The notes: generated from the sequence alone by a model not told the origin. A stretch of 33,247 bases of DNA from Actinomycetota bacterium (GCA_902810695.1 CADDYV010000038.1:1-33247), one strand, 5' to 3'. Shown: positions 24,577 through 32,017, counted from the first letter of the stretch. Translations and numbers: made by a program.

Positions 24577-25212
24577 CTAGGCACTCCCGGTGCGGTTTGC
24601 AACAGACTCTCCCCGCAAGCGTTCTCCCGCCCGGCGCATGACGGCCTGGTGGATGGCCCTCGGCTCCAGCCGCCGGTCAACTATAAAGTAGGTCGCATTG
24701 CCTCTCTGCAAAGCCTCGCGTATCGGCCGTATGAGGCGCCGATCACGCGTCGCGGCGAACACCAGCACTTTGCCCATCTCGAACTGGTCATTCCAGCTTC
24801 CCGACTCTTCGCGGGGCGCCTCCATATCCGTCAGTATAGGAGCTACGCCAACCCTGGTGAAAGACCCCGCCACGAGTATCGCCGAGAGGGAGAGAAACAC
24901 TATGAACGCCGGTACCCCGATAGCGGGTGTCGTGGCGATGAAAAACAGTCCTATGAAGATGAATGCCACCGCGAACCCTAGAGGCACCTCCAGCCCGCGG
25001 CGGTCGTCCGGGATCACGATGTAGCGCGTCCCCGGAGGGAAAGGTTCCCGCTCGCTTGGATTTTTGCGCTTGAGGATCACCGTCAGGTCGTCCTCTACGC
25101 CGAGGTCCCTGATCTCCCTGACCACCTGGTTGAGTTCCGCACCGTCGCTTATGACGCCGACGACCGTGTATTCAGAACCTGCTGGTCTTGGCTCCTCCCG
25201 CCCTTTTTCCAA
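24577..25212 (-). CDS. Membrane protein of unknown function, first gene of the respiratory operon
   Basis: A 211-residue protein. Residues 15-72 resemble a small alpha/beta module of the kind seen in YflT/heat-stress proteins (YTVVGVISDGAELNQVV, IRDLGVEDDLTV). Two adjacent helices follow at about 77-98 and 99-118, then a second soluble part (VLVFAATRDRRLIRPIREAL) that may echo the first. Both soluble parts probably face the cytoplasm. TTG start with GGAGG 4-5 nt upstream. It lies 11 nt before the first CydA-like gene, so it is in the operon; a role in assembly or as an accessory subunit, like the two-helix ActD of alternative complex III, is a possible but unproven parallel. Confidence 0.7.
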   Translation of the reverse strand: MEKGREEPRPAGSEYTVVGVISDGAELNQVVREIRDLGVEDDLTVILKRKNPSEREPFPPGTRYIVIPDDRRGLEVPLGFAVAFIFIGLFFIATTPAIGVPAFIVFLSLSAILVAGSFTRVGVAPILTDMEAPREESGSWNDQFEMGKVLVFAATRDRRLIRPIREALQRGNATYFIVDRRLEPRAIHQAVMRRAGERLRGESVANRTGSA

Positions 25213-25355
25213 ACTTACCTCCAGAGGGTGAAACTACCCTTCCACAGCGAGTTTACCGGCAACAGCATACCATTACCGGCCCGCAGTCAACTACCTGCAT
25301 TCACCCGCGAACCGATAGCTTTTTCACATTTCTACTTTACTCTTTTGCGAAATTC

Positions 25356-25386
25356 TTTTCACCACCGCAAGCGGGTCGGTTAGAAT
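25356..25386 (+). promoter_or_regulatory. Candidate leaderless promoter
   Basis: TTTTCA (25356-25361), a 19-nt spacer and TAGAAT (25381-25386), which overlaps the first in-frame ATG at 25385. The second ATG at 25394 lies 7 nt after the -10, where transcription should begin; this favours 25394 as the true, leaderless start. Confidence 0.45.
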
Positions 25387-25393
25387 GGCTTGC

Positions 25394-26095
25394 ATGGAAA
25401 CCCAAAAGGGCGCCGGTCAAACACCGGGTTACAGAAGTTATTCTGATAAGCACTACGAGAACCCCGGGCTCGGAAGCTGGGTCCGCCGGAACTCCGGTCT
25501 TTTGGTGCGGTTGTTTATCGTCATGGTCTTCACCTTCGGAGCCTCGACGACCGCCTCCAACTACATCTACGGGTTGCATAAAAAGCCGGTAGAGCTGACC
25601 CCGCAACAGGTCAAAGCAGGAAAGTTGCCCCCCGGCGTCCAATCTGGTGATTACGTCGAGATTCGGGGCACCCCCGATTACGGGAAGAACTTCAAGCAGT
25701 ACGGAACATCCCGATCCAAAATAGGCGTCGCGTCCCGCTACGAAGTCGCTTACTTCTACTTCAAGCTCAAAGAGACCGGCAATAATCTGCTCGTTCAGAC
25801 CAGCAAAGGTTCGCCGGGAACCATCAGCCAGGGAGCGCCGGATACCACCAAAGACGGCACACGAGTCTGGCGGGGCAAGCTGGAGACGGTAGGCAGCGTC
25901 ATCTTCCCTCACACTACCCAAGAAGCTCTCAAGCAAGCCGATCTCCCGCGGAACAACTCGACCCTGGTGATAGCGACCGGAGAAACCCCAGGTTACTACC
26001 GCCGTTTCTACTCGGCCTTCGACGTGATACTCGCGATCTGGGCTCTCTCGATAGCCTGGCTGCTCTGGAAGAGGAACAAACCCATTATTAAATAG
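25394..26095 (+). CDS. Two-helix membrane protein of unknown function
   Basis: I do not recognise a family. The 233-residue protein has a helix near 30-50 (LLVRLFIVMVFTFGASTTA), an extracytoplasmic or luminal domain of about 150 residues rich in beta strands (GDYVEIRGTPDYGKNF at its start), and a second helix at about 208-226 (FDVILAIWALSIAWLLW), followed by a basic end (KRNKPIIK). The layout, a beta-rich domain between two helices opening with a 'G-x-x-V-E-I-x-G' strand, is like that of NfeD/GIDE-type proteins, but that is only a resemblance. Start at ATG 25394, not 25385, on promoter evidence. It is divergent from the respiratory operon, with a 172-bp AT-rich gap. Confidence 0.6.
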   Translation: METQKGAGQTPGYRSYSDKHYENPGLGSWVRRNSGLLVRLFIVMVFTFGASTTASNYIYGLHKKPVELTPQQVKAGKLPPGVQSGDYVEIRGTPDYGKNFKQYGTSRSKIGVASRYEVAYFYFKLKETGNNLLVQTSKGSPGTISQGAPDTTKDGTRVWRGKLETVGSVIFPHTTQEALKQADLPRNNSTLVIATGETPGYYRRFYSAFDVILAIWALSIAWLLWKRNKPIIK

Positions 26096-26354
26096 GAGCA
26101 TCTCTCCGGTTCAGCGCGGTGGGCCTCGATCTGAGGGTGCCGGGGTACGCAAGTAGCGCAACGTACTGCATCTGTTGTATAGTTCCACCTTGATTCGTCC
26201 AGCGCGTATAAGCTGCTCGGCAAAGGGGAGGTGAGGAAGGCAGAAAAATCTCTAGACCTGGGATTGCATAAGTAATCGCCACGCTTTGAGAACGGCTAAC
26301 GGAAAATCATCGGTGGCAGACATCGAATATGCTAGCGGAAAGGGGAGAGGAGAA

Positions 26355-26801
26355 ATGAGCGAGCAGAGAACGCAGCAAACGAGCCAACACAGCGCCAGGC
26401 CGAGCCCGCTGCAAAGCGAGCGGGGAAGCACGAGTATCTCGGATAGCGTTGTAGCCAAGGTGGCTGGCATCGCGGCGCAGGAAGTGGAAGGCATCAGAAT
26501 GGGCGGCGGCGCTTCCCAGGCTGTGGGCGGCTTTATCGGTAGCTTTACCGGCGGTGGTACCCAGACCCAAGGCGTCTCGGTAGAGGTGGGTCAGGAAGAG
26601 GCAGCAATAGATCTGACCATGACCACCGAGTATGGCAAGGCGATCCCCCAGCTTACCGAGGCGGTAAGGCGCAACGTGATAAACCGGGTAGAGAACCTGG
26701 TGGGCTTGCGGGTAACGGAAGTAAACATAGCAGTCTCCAACATTTTCTTCCCTCAAGAGGAACAACAGCAGCAGTTGGAGAGTCAGCAGGGTGGAGCCTA
26801 G
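26355..26801 (+). CDS. Asp23/Gls24 family envelope stress protein
   Basis: A 148-residue Asp23 (alkaline shock) family protein, which in Gram-positive bacteria gathers under the membrane through AmaP. The core (about 30-128) has ISDSVVAKVAGIAAQEVEGI, then EVGQEEAAIDLTMTTEYGKAI and AVRRNVINRVENLVGLRVTEVNIAVSNI, all family hallmarks. The N-terminus is Gln/Ser-rich, the C-terminus a Gln-rich tail. The frame continues to 26286, but ATG at 26355 has GGAGAGGAG just before it. It is the first gene of a five-gene cluster with AmaP-like and DUF2273 proteins. The 258 bases before it (26096-26354) hold no gene; TATAGT near 26176 is a possible -10. Confidence 0.9.
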   Translation: MSEQRTQQTSQHSARPSPLQSERGSTSISDSVVAKVAGIAAQEVEGIRMGGGASQAVGGFIGSFTGGGTQTQGVSVEVGQEEAAIDLTMTTEYGKAIPQLTEAVRRNVINRVENLVGLRVTEVNIAVSNIFFPQEEQQQQLESQQGGA

Positions 26802-26836
26802 CGAAGGGCTCACCGGCAGGCTTGAGCTAACAAATT

Positions 26837-27130
26837 TTGGCTGGGGAGTTGGATCTGGCGAGGGCCGCCTCTAGAGCGGCCCTCGCCACAGAGGGAGTTT
26901 CGAGGCTGGGCTCAGGGATCTACGCCGAGGCGGCTACCTACGGGGCGGGAGAGAAGGTAGAGGGAGTGGTCGTAAGGCCGGGGGAAGTTGAGGTGCACAT
27001 CGTGGCCGCCTACCCGCTTACCAGGACTATTCCGGAGCTTGTTGCCGCAGTTCGCGAGCGCGTCGCCTCCGAAGTAGAGGGACGCAGGGTCGTGGTGGCG
27101 GTTGACGACCTTGAGGTCGCAGTCGAATGA
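26837..27130 (+). CDS. Short Asp23-like protein
   Basis: A 97-residue protein with a reduced form of the Asp23 fold: AASRAALATEGVSRLGSG opens like the family helix, then GVVVRPGEVEVHIVAAYPLTRTIPELVAAVRERV and VVVAVDDLEVAVE. It lacks the low-complexity tails of the preceding gene. The TTG at 26837 has no clear ribosome site; TTG at 26849 is also possible. Its stop overlaps the ATG of the next gene (ATGA), so translation is coupled. A hetero-oligomer with the first Asp23 protein is a fair inference. Confidence 0.78.
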   Translation: MAGELDLARAASRAALATEGVSRLGSGIYAEAATYGAGEKVEGVVVRPGEVEVHIVAAYPLTRTIPELVAAVRERVASEVEGRRVVVAVDDLEVAVE

Positions 27131-27693
27131 GAGCTTTCAACAGGCTAATCATGGCGCTCATCTTCGCCGCGTTCGTAGCGTTGGGCGTGTTCGCGGTACT
27201 CTTTAGCTGGGGACTGTACGGTTACCGGATCTCCAACCTGCCCTTCAGCGGCTTCAGCGATGGTTTGAACAGTTTTGTAAAAGCCATCGAAGGGGGAAAT
27301 CTCTCCACTTCCGTGATCGCCATCATGGTCGTGGTTGCGATCGTGGGTTTGATACTCCTTCTCATGGAGCTCAAGCCGCCACGTCCCAAGCACGTGCGCA
27401 TACAGCCCGGCGTGCAGATCACGCGCCGGGCGGTCGAGGAAGAGGCGGTAACCGCGGCGGGGCAGACCGAAAACGTACTCTCCTCGTGGGCGCGGGCGAA
27501 ACCCAGGAGAAGGCCCGGCGCCGTAGTCAGACTACAGGCCACCGTGCGTCGCGGCGAGGACTTGAAGGCCATCCGCTCCGAGATACGCGAGCGAGTAAGC
27601 CAACGCCTGCAGAACAAAGGGGTGCGCGTGAGGAAGCTCAAAGTCAGGCTCGTTGAAGCCGACCCGAGGACGACGCAGGCAAGGGTCAGATGA
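27127..27693 (+). CDS. AmaP-like membrane anchor (copy 1)
   Basis: A 188-residue protein with two helices (about 8-32 and 61-82) and a soluble, presumably cytoplasmic C-terminal part, the layout of alkaline-shock-response membrane anchor AmaP. The C-terminal part has the two AmaP strands around ITRRAVEEEAVTAAG and AVVRLQATVRRGEDLKAI, followed by IRERVSQRLQNKGVRVRKLKVRL, reminiscent of the Asp23 end. A basic linker (RAKPRRRPG) lies between. It overlaps both neighbours by 4 nt (ATGA at each junction). Role: to hold Asp23 proteins at the membrane. Confidence 0.83.
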   Translation: MRAFNRLIMALIFAAFVALGVFAVLFSWGLYGYRISNLPFSGFSDGLNSFVKAIEGGNLSTSVIAIMVVVAIVGLILLLMELKPPRPKHVRIQPGVQITRRAVEEEAVTAAGQTENVLSSWARAKPRRRPGAVVRLQATVRRGEDLKAIRSEIRERVSQRLQNKGVRVRKLKVRLVEADPRTTQARVR

Positions 27694-28256
27694 ACGTATT
27701 CAACCGGCTCGTCCTGATTCTGATAGCCCTCCTGCTTCTGGTGGTTCCGATCTTTCTGCTGCTCGTCAATTTCGGGGGCATCTCTGCTGATGTCATCAGA
27801 TCATACGTGGATTACCGAACGGGGCTCCGGTTTTTCAACAACCTCTCTATCTCCAACTTCACCCAGCGCGTAAGGATCATAATCACGGTGGTGGGTGTGC
27901 TGGTGGTGCTCGTAGCCCTGTTCTTCTTCCTGAGAGAATTGAGGTTCTGGTCTGGCCGTCCCCAGAGAAGAGTGTTTATCTCCGAAGAGCCAGGCAAGGA
28001 GGTTTCGATCACGCGCGACGCCGTATGCGCCCTCTCCGAAGGCGCAGCCCGCGAAGCAGGAGCCGATTTCCCCTCTGCCTCGCTCAGATCCAGGGGCCGC
28101 TCCTACAGAGTCTTCTGCGACATACAGGTTCCGGAGTCGGATAACCATGCCCAACTCGCAAGCAACGTCAGGGAAAAAATCCAGCAGGTGCTGGAGAGCC
28201 AGAATGTACCCATCCAGGACGTCGAAGTAACCATAAGGGGAACTACCCCACACTAA
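27690..28256 (+). CDS. AmaP-like membrane anchor (copy 2)
   Basis: A 188-residue paralogue of the previous gene, of exactly the same length. Two helices lie at about 5-28 and 62-82. The soluble end contains VSITRDAVCALSEGAAREAG and YRVFCDIQVPESDNHAQLASNVREKIQQVLESQNV, with two Cys that copy 1 lacks. Start ATG shares four bases with the previous stop. The two copies differ clearly in sequence, so the duplication is old. DUF2273 follows after 19 nt with a very strong ribosome site. Confidence 0.85.
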   Translation: MNVFNRLVLILIALLLLVVPIFLLLVNFGGISADVIRSYVDYRTGLRFFNNLSISNFTQRVRIIITVVGVLVVLVALFFFLRELRFWSGRPQRRVFISEEPGKEVSITRDAVCALSEGAAREAGADFPSASLRSRGRSYRVFCDIQVPESDNHAQLASNVREKIQQVLESQNVPIQDVEVTIRGTTPH

Positions 28257-28275
28257 ATTAGAAGGAGGTATAGAG

Positions 28276-28476
28276 ATGCCGGTGTGGAGTTACAGGGAGT
28301 GGGGAGCGATAATCGGGGTAGTGCTGGTGGTGATAGGGATATGGCTTGGCGTTGGTGATGCAGCCATCGCCATAGTTGGGGGGATAATCGGATACCTCAT
28401 AGGAAGGTTTCTGGAAGGGGAGTTGGACTTCGGCGACCTCCAGGAGCGCGCTCGCAGACGAAGAGGGATGAGATAG
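28276..28476 (+). CDS. DUF2273 small membrane protein
   Basis: A 66-residue protein with two short hydrophobic helices (about 9-28 and 29-45) joined by a tight turn, then a charged end (FGDLQERARRRRGMR). This is the DUF2273 family, regularly found with Asp23 and AmaP. The ribosome site AGAAGGAGGT, matching the 16S end at eight or more positions, lies 6 nt before ATG, the best in this window, so it is probably made in larger amounts than its partners. Function unknown; presumably part of the same membrane complex. Confidence 0.88.
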   Translation: MPVWSYREWGAIIGVVLVVIGIWLGVGDAAIAIVGGIIGYLIGRFLEGELDFGDLQERARRRRGMR

Positions 28477-28766
28477 TTTCATCCTGCTGAAATGCTTTTT
28501 AGTGTTGTCCTTTAGAACCACTTCCCCGTCTAGGATCAGGATCTTCCTGGATAAACCAGATCGTTTTCGCTCCGTGAGTATAAGATCAAGAATTTCTGCA
28601 CCATTCGCTCCACAATCTCACGCAAGAATCCAGGATCATCCAACAGATGAGGTGCTGGAATGGCTGCTGTATCCTCCCGAACCTTTCCCAGATTGGATCT
28701 TCGTAGGCAGGCTACTATACAGAGACACAGACACTGCAATTCTTGCAGATCACACTGGTTGAGCGG
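28477..28766. other. AT-richer stretch without a confident gene
   Basis: These 290 bases lie between the convergent DUF2273 and GT20 genes. They are less GC-rich than all neighbours. The plus strand has a frame from GTG at 28502 to TGA at 28762 (86 codons) without a ribosome site; its second half (EVLEWLLYPPEPFPDWIFVG) looks protein-like, its first half does not. The minus strand has a shorter frame at 28536-28739. TTTCA/TGAAA with T5 at 28478-28500 is a weak terminator-like hairpin. A degraded gene is possible. Confidence 0.35.
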
Positions 28767-30218
28767 TTATCTATGATCGCGATAGGCGACGATATCTTTT
28801 AGCTGAGCCTCGACCCAATCCTCGATAGTGTTGGATTCAACCGTCTTCCGGAGCGCCTGCGCCCTCTGGCGGCGCTCCTCGGCAGGCATCGTCAGAGCCT
28901 GGTACAGGGCTTCGGCCTGCTCGTCCACGTCGAAGGGATTGACGGTGAGCGCGTGTTCTCCCAACTCCTCGTGAGCACCGGCAGTCTCCGAGAGCACGAG
29001 TACGCCATCCTTCTCGTTGGCGACGGCAGCCTCTTTGGCGACCAGATTCATCCCGTCGCGCACCGCGTTGACGAGGAGCGCGTCGTAGTTTTTGTAGGCT
29101 GCGACCGAACGGGGGAAGTTATCTTGCATCGAGAGCTCCACAGGATGCCAGGAATCTGTGCCGTGGCGTTCGTTTACTTCCTCTACCGCCTGTTCTATAG
29201 CCTCGGCGTAGGCGGCGTACTCCGGAACGTTCTGACGGGAGGGCTGGAGTTGTGCCAGAAACGTTACCTGCTCGCGCATCTCCGGGTGCAACTCAAGCAT
29301 CCGGCCGTAAGCCGCAAACCCCCTCACGATATTCTTGGAGAGATCCATCCGGTCTACCCGCAAGAGCAACCTGCCGGGTAAACCCTTCACGAATTCCTCT
29401 TCTTTCAGCACCGCCTCGCTCTGCGAGAGCTCCTCGAACTCGGCGGGGTCTATGGAGATCGGGTAGGCCCGCACCCACACCTCGCGCCCGTCGTAGCGCA
29501 CCACGCCCTCCCCAACGCTGGTTTCGGCGCCGAGCACTTCGGAGACGGTGTCCATGAAGTTCCGGGCATAGCGGTGGGTGTGGAAGGCGAGCACATCCGC
29601 CGCGAGGAGGCTTTCGAGGATGCCCCTCCTCATGTAGCCCGGCAGGATGCGCCACTCTTCGGGACCGGGCCAGGGGATGTGCAGGAAGAAGGAGATGAGA
29701 ACACCTCTCCCCAACCGCTCCCGCAAAAACAGCGGCGTCATGTAGAGCTGGTAGTCGTGCAAGAGCACGACCGATGCTCTTTCACTTTCGGCGGTATGGG
29801 CCGCGACCTCGGCGAAGTTCCGGTTTACGGTAAGATAACCTTCCTCCCACGCCCGCCGCGTGTCTTCGCCGAATAGCGGCGAATACGGGAGGTCGTACAG
29901 GCCGTGCTGGACGAACCACAGCAGCGGGTTCGCTATCCGGTTGTACATGAGGTCGTAGGCTTCGGGGGCGTGCTCGACGAGCGTTACGCGCAGGTCCTCG
30001 ACTTCATAGGGCGCCGGTTCCCTGGAGACCTTCGCATCCTCTTCGGTGGTGGCGGAGGCGACCCAGACAGAGCCCTCGCTGCGGCGCACGACTGCGTTCA
30101 GAGCGGTTACGAGCCCTCCGGCCCCGCGGGAATACTCGCGTTCGCCGGACTCCGAGCGCGAGAAAGACACCGGACTTCTGTTAGAGACGATCACGAACCG
30201 CTCGCCGCTATGCGCCAT
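28767..30218 (-). CDS. otsA: GT20 trehalose-6-phosphate synthase
   Basis: Joins a nucleotide-activated glucose with glucose 6-phosphate to give trehalose 6-phosphate. The 483-residue protein has the GT20 landmarks: IVSNRSPVSF, SRGAGGLVTAL, LLHDYQLYMTPLFLRE, FFLHIPWPGPEEWRILP, and NAVRDGMNLVAKEAAVAN. The donor-site segment reads LLRVDRMDLSKNI rather than the GVDRLDYSKG of E. coli OtsA; actinobacterial enzymes with this variant have been linked to GDP-glucose use, so the donor is uncertain. I chose ATG at 30218, with AAGGGGG just upstream, over TTG at 30254. No otsB phosphatase is adjacent. It lies directly after treT, 25 nt past its stop, in one operon. Confidence 0.9.
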   Translation of the reverse strand: MAHSGERFVIVSNRSPVSFSRSESGEREYSRGAGGLVTALNAVVRRSEGSVWVASATTEEDAKVSREPAPYEVEDLRVTLVEHAPEAYDLMYNRIANPLLWFVQHGLYDLPYSPLFGEDTRRAWEEGYLTVNRNFAEVAAHTAESERASVVLLHDYQLYMTPLFLRERLGRGVLISFFLHIPWPGPEEWRILPGYMRRGILESLLAADVLAFHTHRYARNFMDTVSEVLGAETSVGEGVVRYDGREVWVRAYPISIDPAEFEELSQSEAVLKEEEFVKGLPGRLLLRVDRMDLSKNIVRGFAAYGRMLELHPEMREQVTFLAQLQPSRQNVPEYAAYAEAIEQAVEEVNERHGTDSWHPVELSMQDNFPRSVAAYKNYDALLVNAVRDGMNLVAKEAAVANEKDGVLVLSETAGAHEELGEHALTVNPFDVDEQAEALYQALTMPAEERRQRAQALRKTVESNTIEDWVEAQLKDIVAYRDHR

Positions 30219-30243
30219 TTTCCCCCTTGAGTGCGCGCCGAAC

Positions 30244-31494
30244 CTACACGCCAAGTAGTTTAGCGAAAAGTGCCAGGTCGTCGCGCAGAAGCCGCGGGGT
30301 GAGGAAGTTGGCGCGGACGTGTTCTTTGCCCGTGCGTCCCATCTTGTAGGCGAACTCGGGGTCTTTGAGGAGTTTGATGCACGCCTCTGCCGCTTCGGGG
30401 ATGGTATCTATCAGGATGCCGCCACCCTTGTTGACCTGCATCGGGATGCCTCCCACCCTGCTCGCCACCACCGGCCTCGCCTTCCACAGCGCCTCCGTAA
30501 CCACCAGCCCGAAGCCCTCCCGGATGGACTTCTGGATCACCACGTCGGCCAGCGACTGGAAGGCGTTGACCTCGATGGCTCCGACGTTGGTGAGGTTGGA
30601 GAACAGGAAGATGTCATCGTCGCCTGCGGCATAGCCGGTGGTCTTGTACCAGTAGTCCCAGCCCTCGGGGTCGTCGTGGGCCATCGAACCGACCAGCACG
30701 AGCTGCACTTCGGGAATCTCTTCCTTGACCAGACGGTAAACGTCTATCACGCCGAGAGGGTCCTTCCAGGGGTCGAAGCGCGAGACCTGCAGCAAGAACG
30801 GCCTCTCGGTATCCACCCCGAACTGGCTGACTATGTAGCTGGCATCCTCGGCGGAGAGGGCCATGTTCTTGGGGGAGAGCGGATCTATGGCCGGCGGGAT
30901 GAGCACGAGATTCGGCAGATCCACATCCGGCGGGGTGTACTCTCGCATGGTGTAGATCTGGGCGTCGTAGTCTTTTATGTAGGGTGAGATATAGTCGAGA
31001 ACCTGGCGGTTGGGAGTCGAGGTATCTATGTGGCAGCGCCAGATCCACTTCGTCTTCTCGGAGAGCCCGCCGGAAAAATGCTTGATGAGAAGCGGCTGGG
31101 GATCGTGGATGAACATGATATCCCACTCTTCTTTTGCCTCCCTGAGGGCCATCGCCGACTGGCGGTTATACTCCTCGTAGATGGCGCGCGCCTCCACGCT
31201 CAGGTCGTAGTCGGCCCCCTGCAGAGCGTTGTGGAAGCTCTTCGTGACGTTGAAGAAGGGCTCGGCGCCAAACATCACGCCCCACTCGCACTCCAACCCC
31301 GCGTCGCGCATCAGCGGAACGAGGGTGTAGAGGATCTCCGCCACCCCGCCGCCGAAGCTGGTGGCATTCACGTGCAGGACGCGCTTTCCCCTGAGGCGTT
31401 CGGAGAGCTCCTGGATCTCCTCGTAAAGATCACGACGTATGATGCTGCGATAATCGGTCAGCGATTTGTTGCCGGGATTTACTCGCTGGAGCAA
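30244..31494 (-). CDS. treT: Trehalose glycosyltransferring synthase (TreT, GT4)
   Basis: Makes trehalose in one step from ADP- or UDP-glucose and glucose, reversibly. The 416-residue protein has HVNATSFGGGVAEIL at the acceptor site, FIHDPQPLLI, WRCHIDTSTPN, the donor loop LLQVSRFDPWKDPLGVI and the GT4 end QKSIREGFGLVVTEALWKARPVV with the EX7E pair. These are typical of TreT from Thermoproteus, Thermococcus and Rubrobacter xylanophilus. TTG start with GAGAGG about 7 nt upstream. On the minus strand, TATAGT at about 31527 and TTGCAC-N18-TAAACT slightly upstream are candidate promoters. The following GT20 gene belongs to the same operon. Confidence 0.94.
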   Translation of the reverse strand: MLQRVNPGNKSLTDYRSIIRRDLYEEIQELSERLRGKRVLHVNATSFGGGVAEILYTLVPLMRDAGLECEWGVMFGAEPFFNVTKSFHNALQGADYDLSVEARAIYEEYNRQSAMALREAKEEWDIMFIHDPQPLLIKHFSGGLSEKTKWIWRCHIDTSTPNRQVLDYISPYIKDYDAQIYTMREYTPPDVDLPNLVLIPPAIDPLSPKNMALSAEDASYIVSQFGVDTERPFLLQVSRFDPWKDPLGVIDVYRLVKEEIPEVQLVLVGSMAHDDPEGWDYWYKTTGYAAGDDDIFLFSNLTNVGAIEVNAFQSLADVVIQKSIREGFGLVVTEALWKARPVVASRVGGIPMQVNKGGGILIDTIPEAAEACIKLLKDPEFAYKMGRTGKEHVRANFLTPRLLRDDLALFAKLLGV

Positions 31495-31603
31495 CAGCTT
31501 CCTCTCAGGCGATTCCAGGTACGACTATATCCGCGTAAGTTTAATGACGTGGTGGCGCACGGTGCAAGTTTTCCAGGCTACGTTCCAACGGCCGTTCGAA
31601 ATT

Positions 31604-32017
31604 TTATTCGTCAGTATTCTTTACGGAAGAAGAAGCGCGCCGGATCATCTTCAGCCGCGTTCCCTCCGAGGTAGAGTTAAGAATCACCTCGTCCACCAGG
31701 CCGCGGATCACCGTCAGCCCGAATCCGCCCTGACCGTCGGGCGTGCGCGTAAGGTCATCCACCTCGAAGCCACCGCCCGTGTCTATGACGGTGATCTCCA
31801 CCACCTTCGGGCGCGCCTGATACTCGATCTCAAACGAGTCCACCGCCGCGTGGCGGATGACGTTGGTTGCAGCCTCGGTTACAGCGAGCTTGAGATCGTA
31901 GATTTCCTCCGGGCCGAAACCGGCAAGCTGCCCAACCTGGGCAACCACCAGCCGGGCGAGCAGCACGTACTCCGGGCGGCTGGGCAGCCTTATGGAGATC
32001 GGGTCCGAAAACCCCAT
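31604..32017 (-). CDS. RsbW/SpoIIAB-like anti-sigma factor kinase
   Basis: A 137-residue single-domain HATPase_c protein of the anti-sigma-factor group, which holds a stress sigma factor and phosphorylates its antagonist. The N box is LKLAVTEAATNVIRHA, G1 is DTGGGF, and G2 is GQGGFGLTVIRGLVDEV. No second domain. The frame extends upstream to 32098, but ATG at 32017 follows GAGGGAGAGGAG, so I prefer it. No sigma factor or STAS antagonist gene is adjacent, so its partner lies elsewhere. A stress-sigma-like promoter about 100 nt upstream may place it under its own sigma factor. Confidence 0.87.
   Translation of the reverse strand: MGFSDPISIRLPSRPEYVLLARLVVAQVGQLAGFGPEEIYDLKLAVTEAATNVIRHAAVDSFEIEYQARPKVVEITVIDTGGGFEVDDLTRTPDGQGGFGLTVIRGLVDEVILNSTSEGTRLKMIRRASSSVKNTDE

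Noticed and set aside
28502-28762. 86-codon plus-strand frame as a real gene
   Set aside because: No ribosome site and a low-quality first half; kept only as part of the anomalous region.
30046-30258. Plus-strand frame opposite the junction of treT and otsA
   Set aside because: Shadow frame with no motif or ribosome site.
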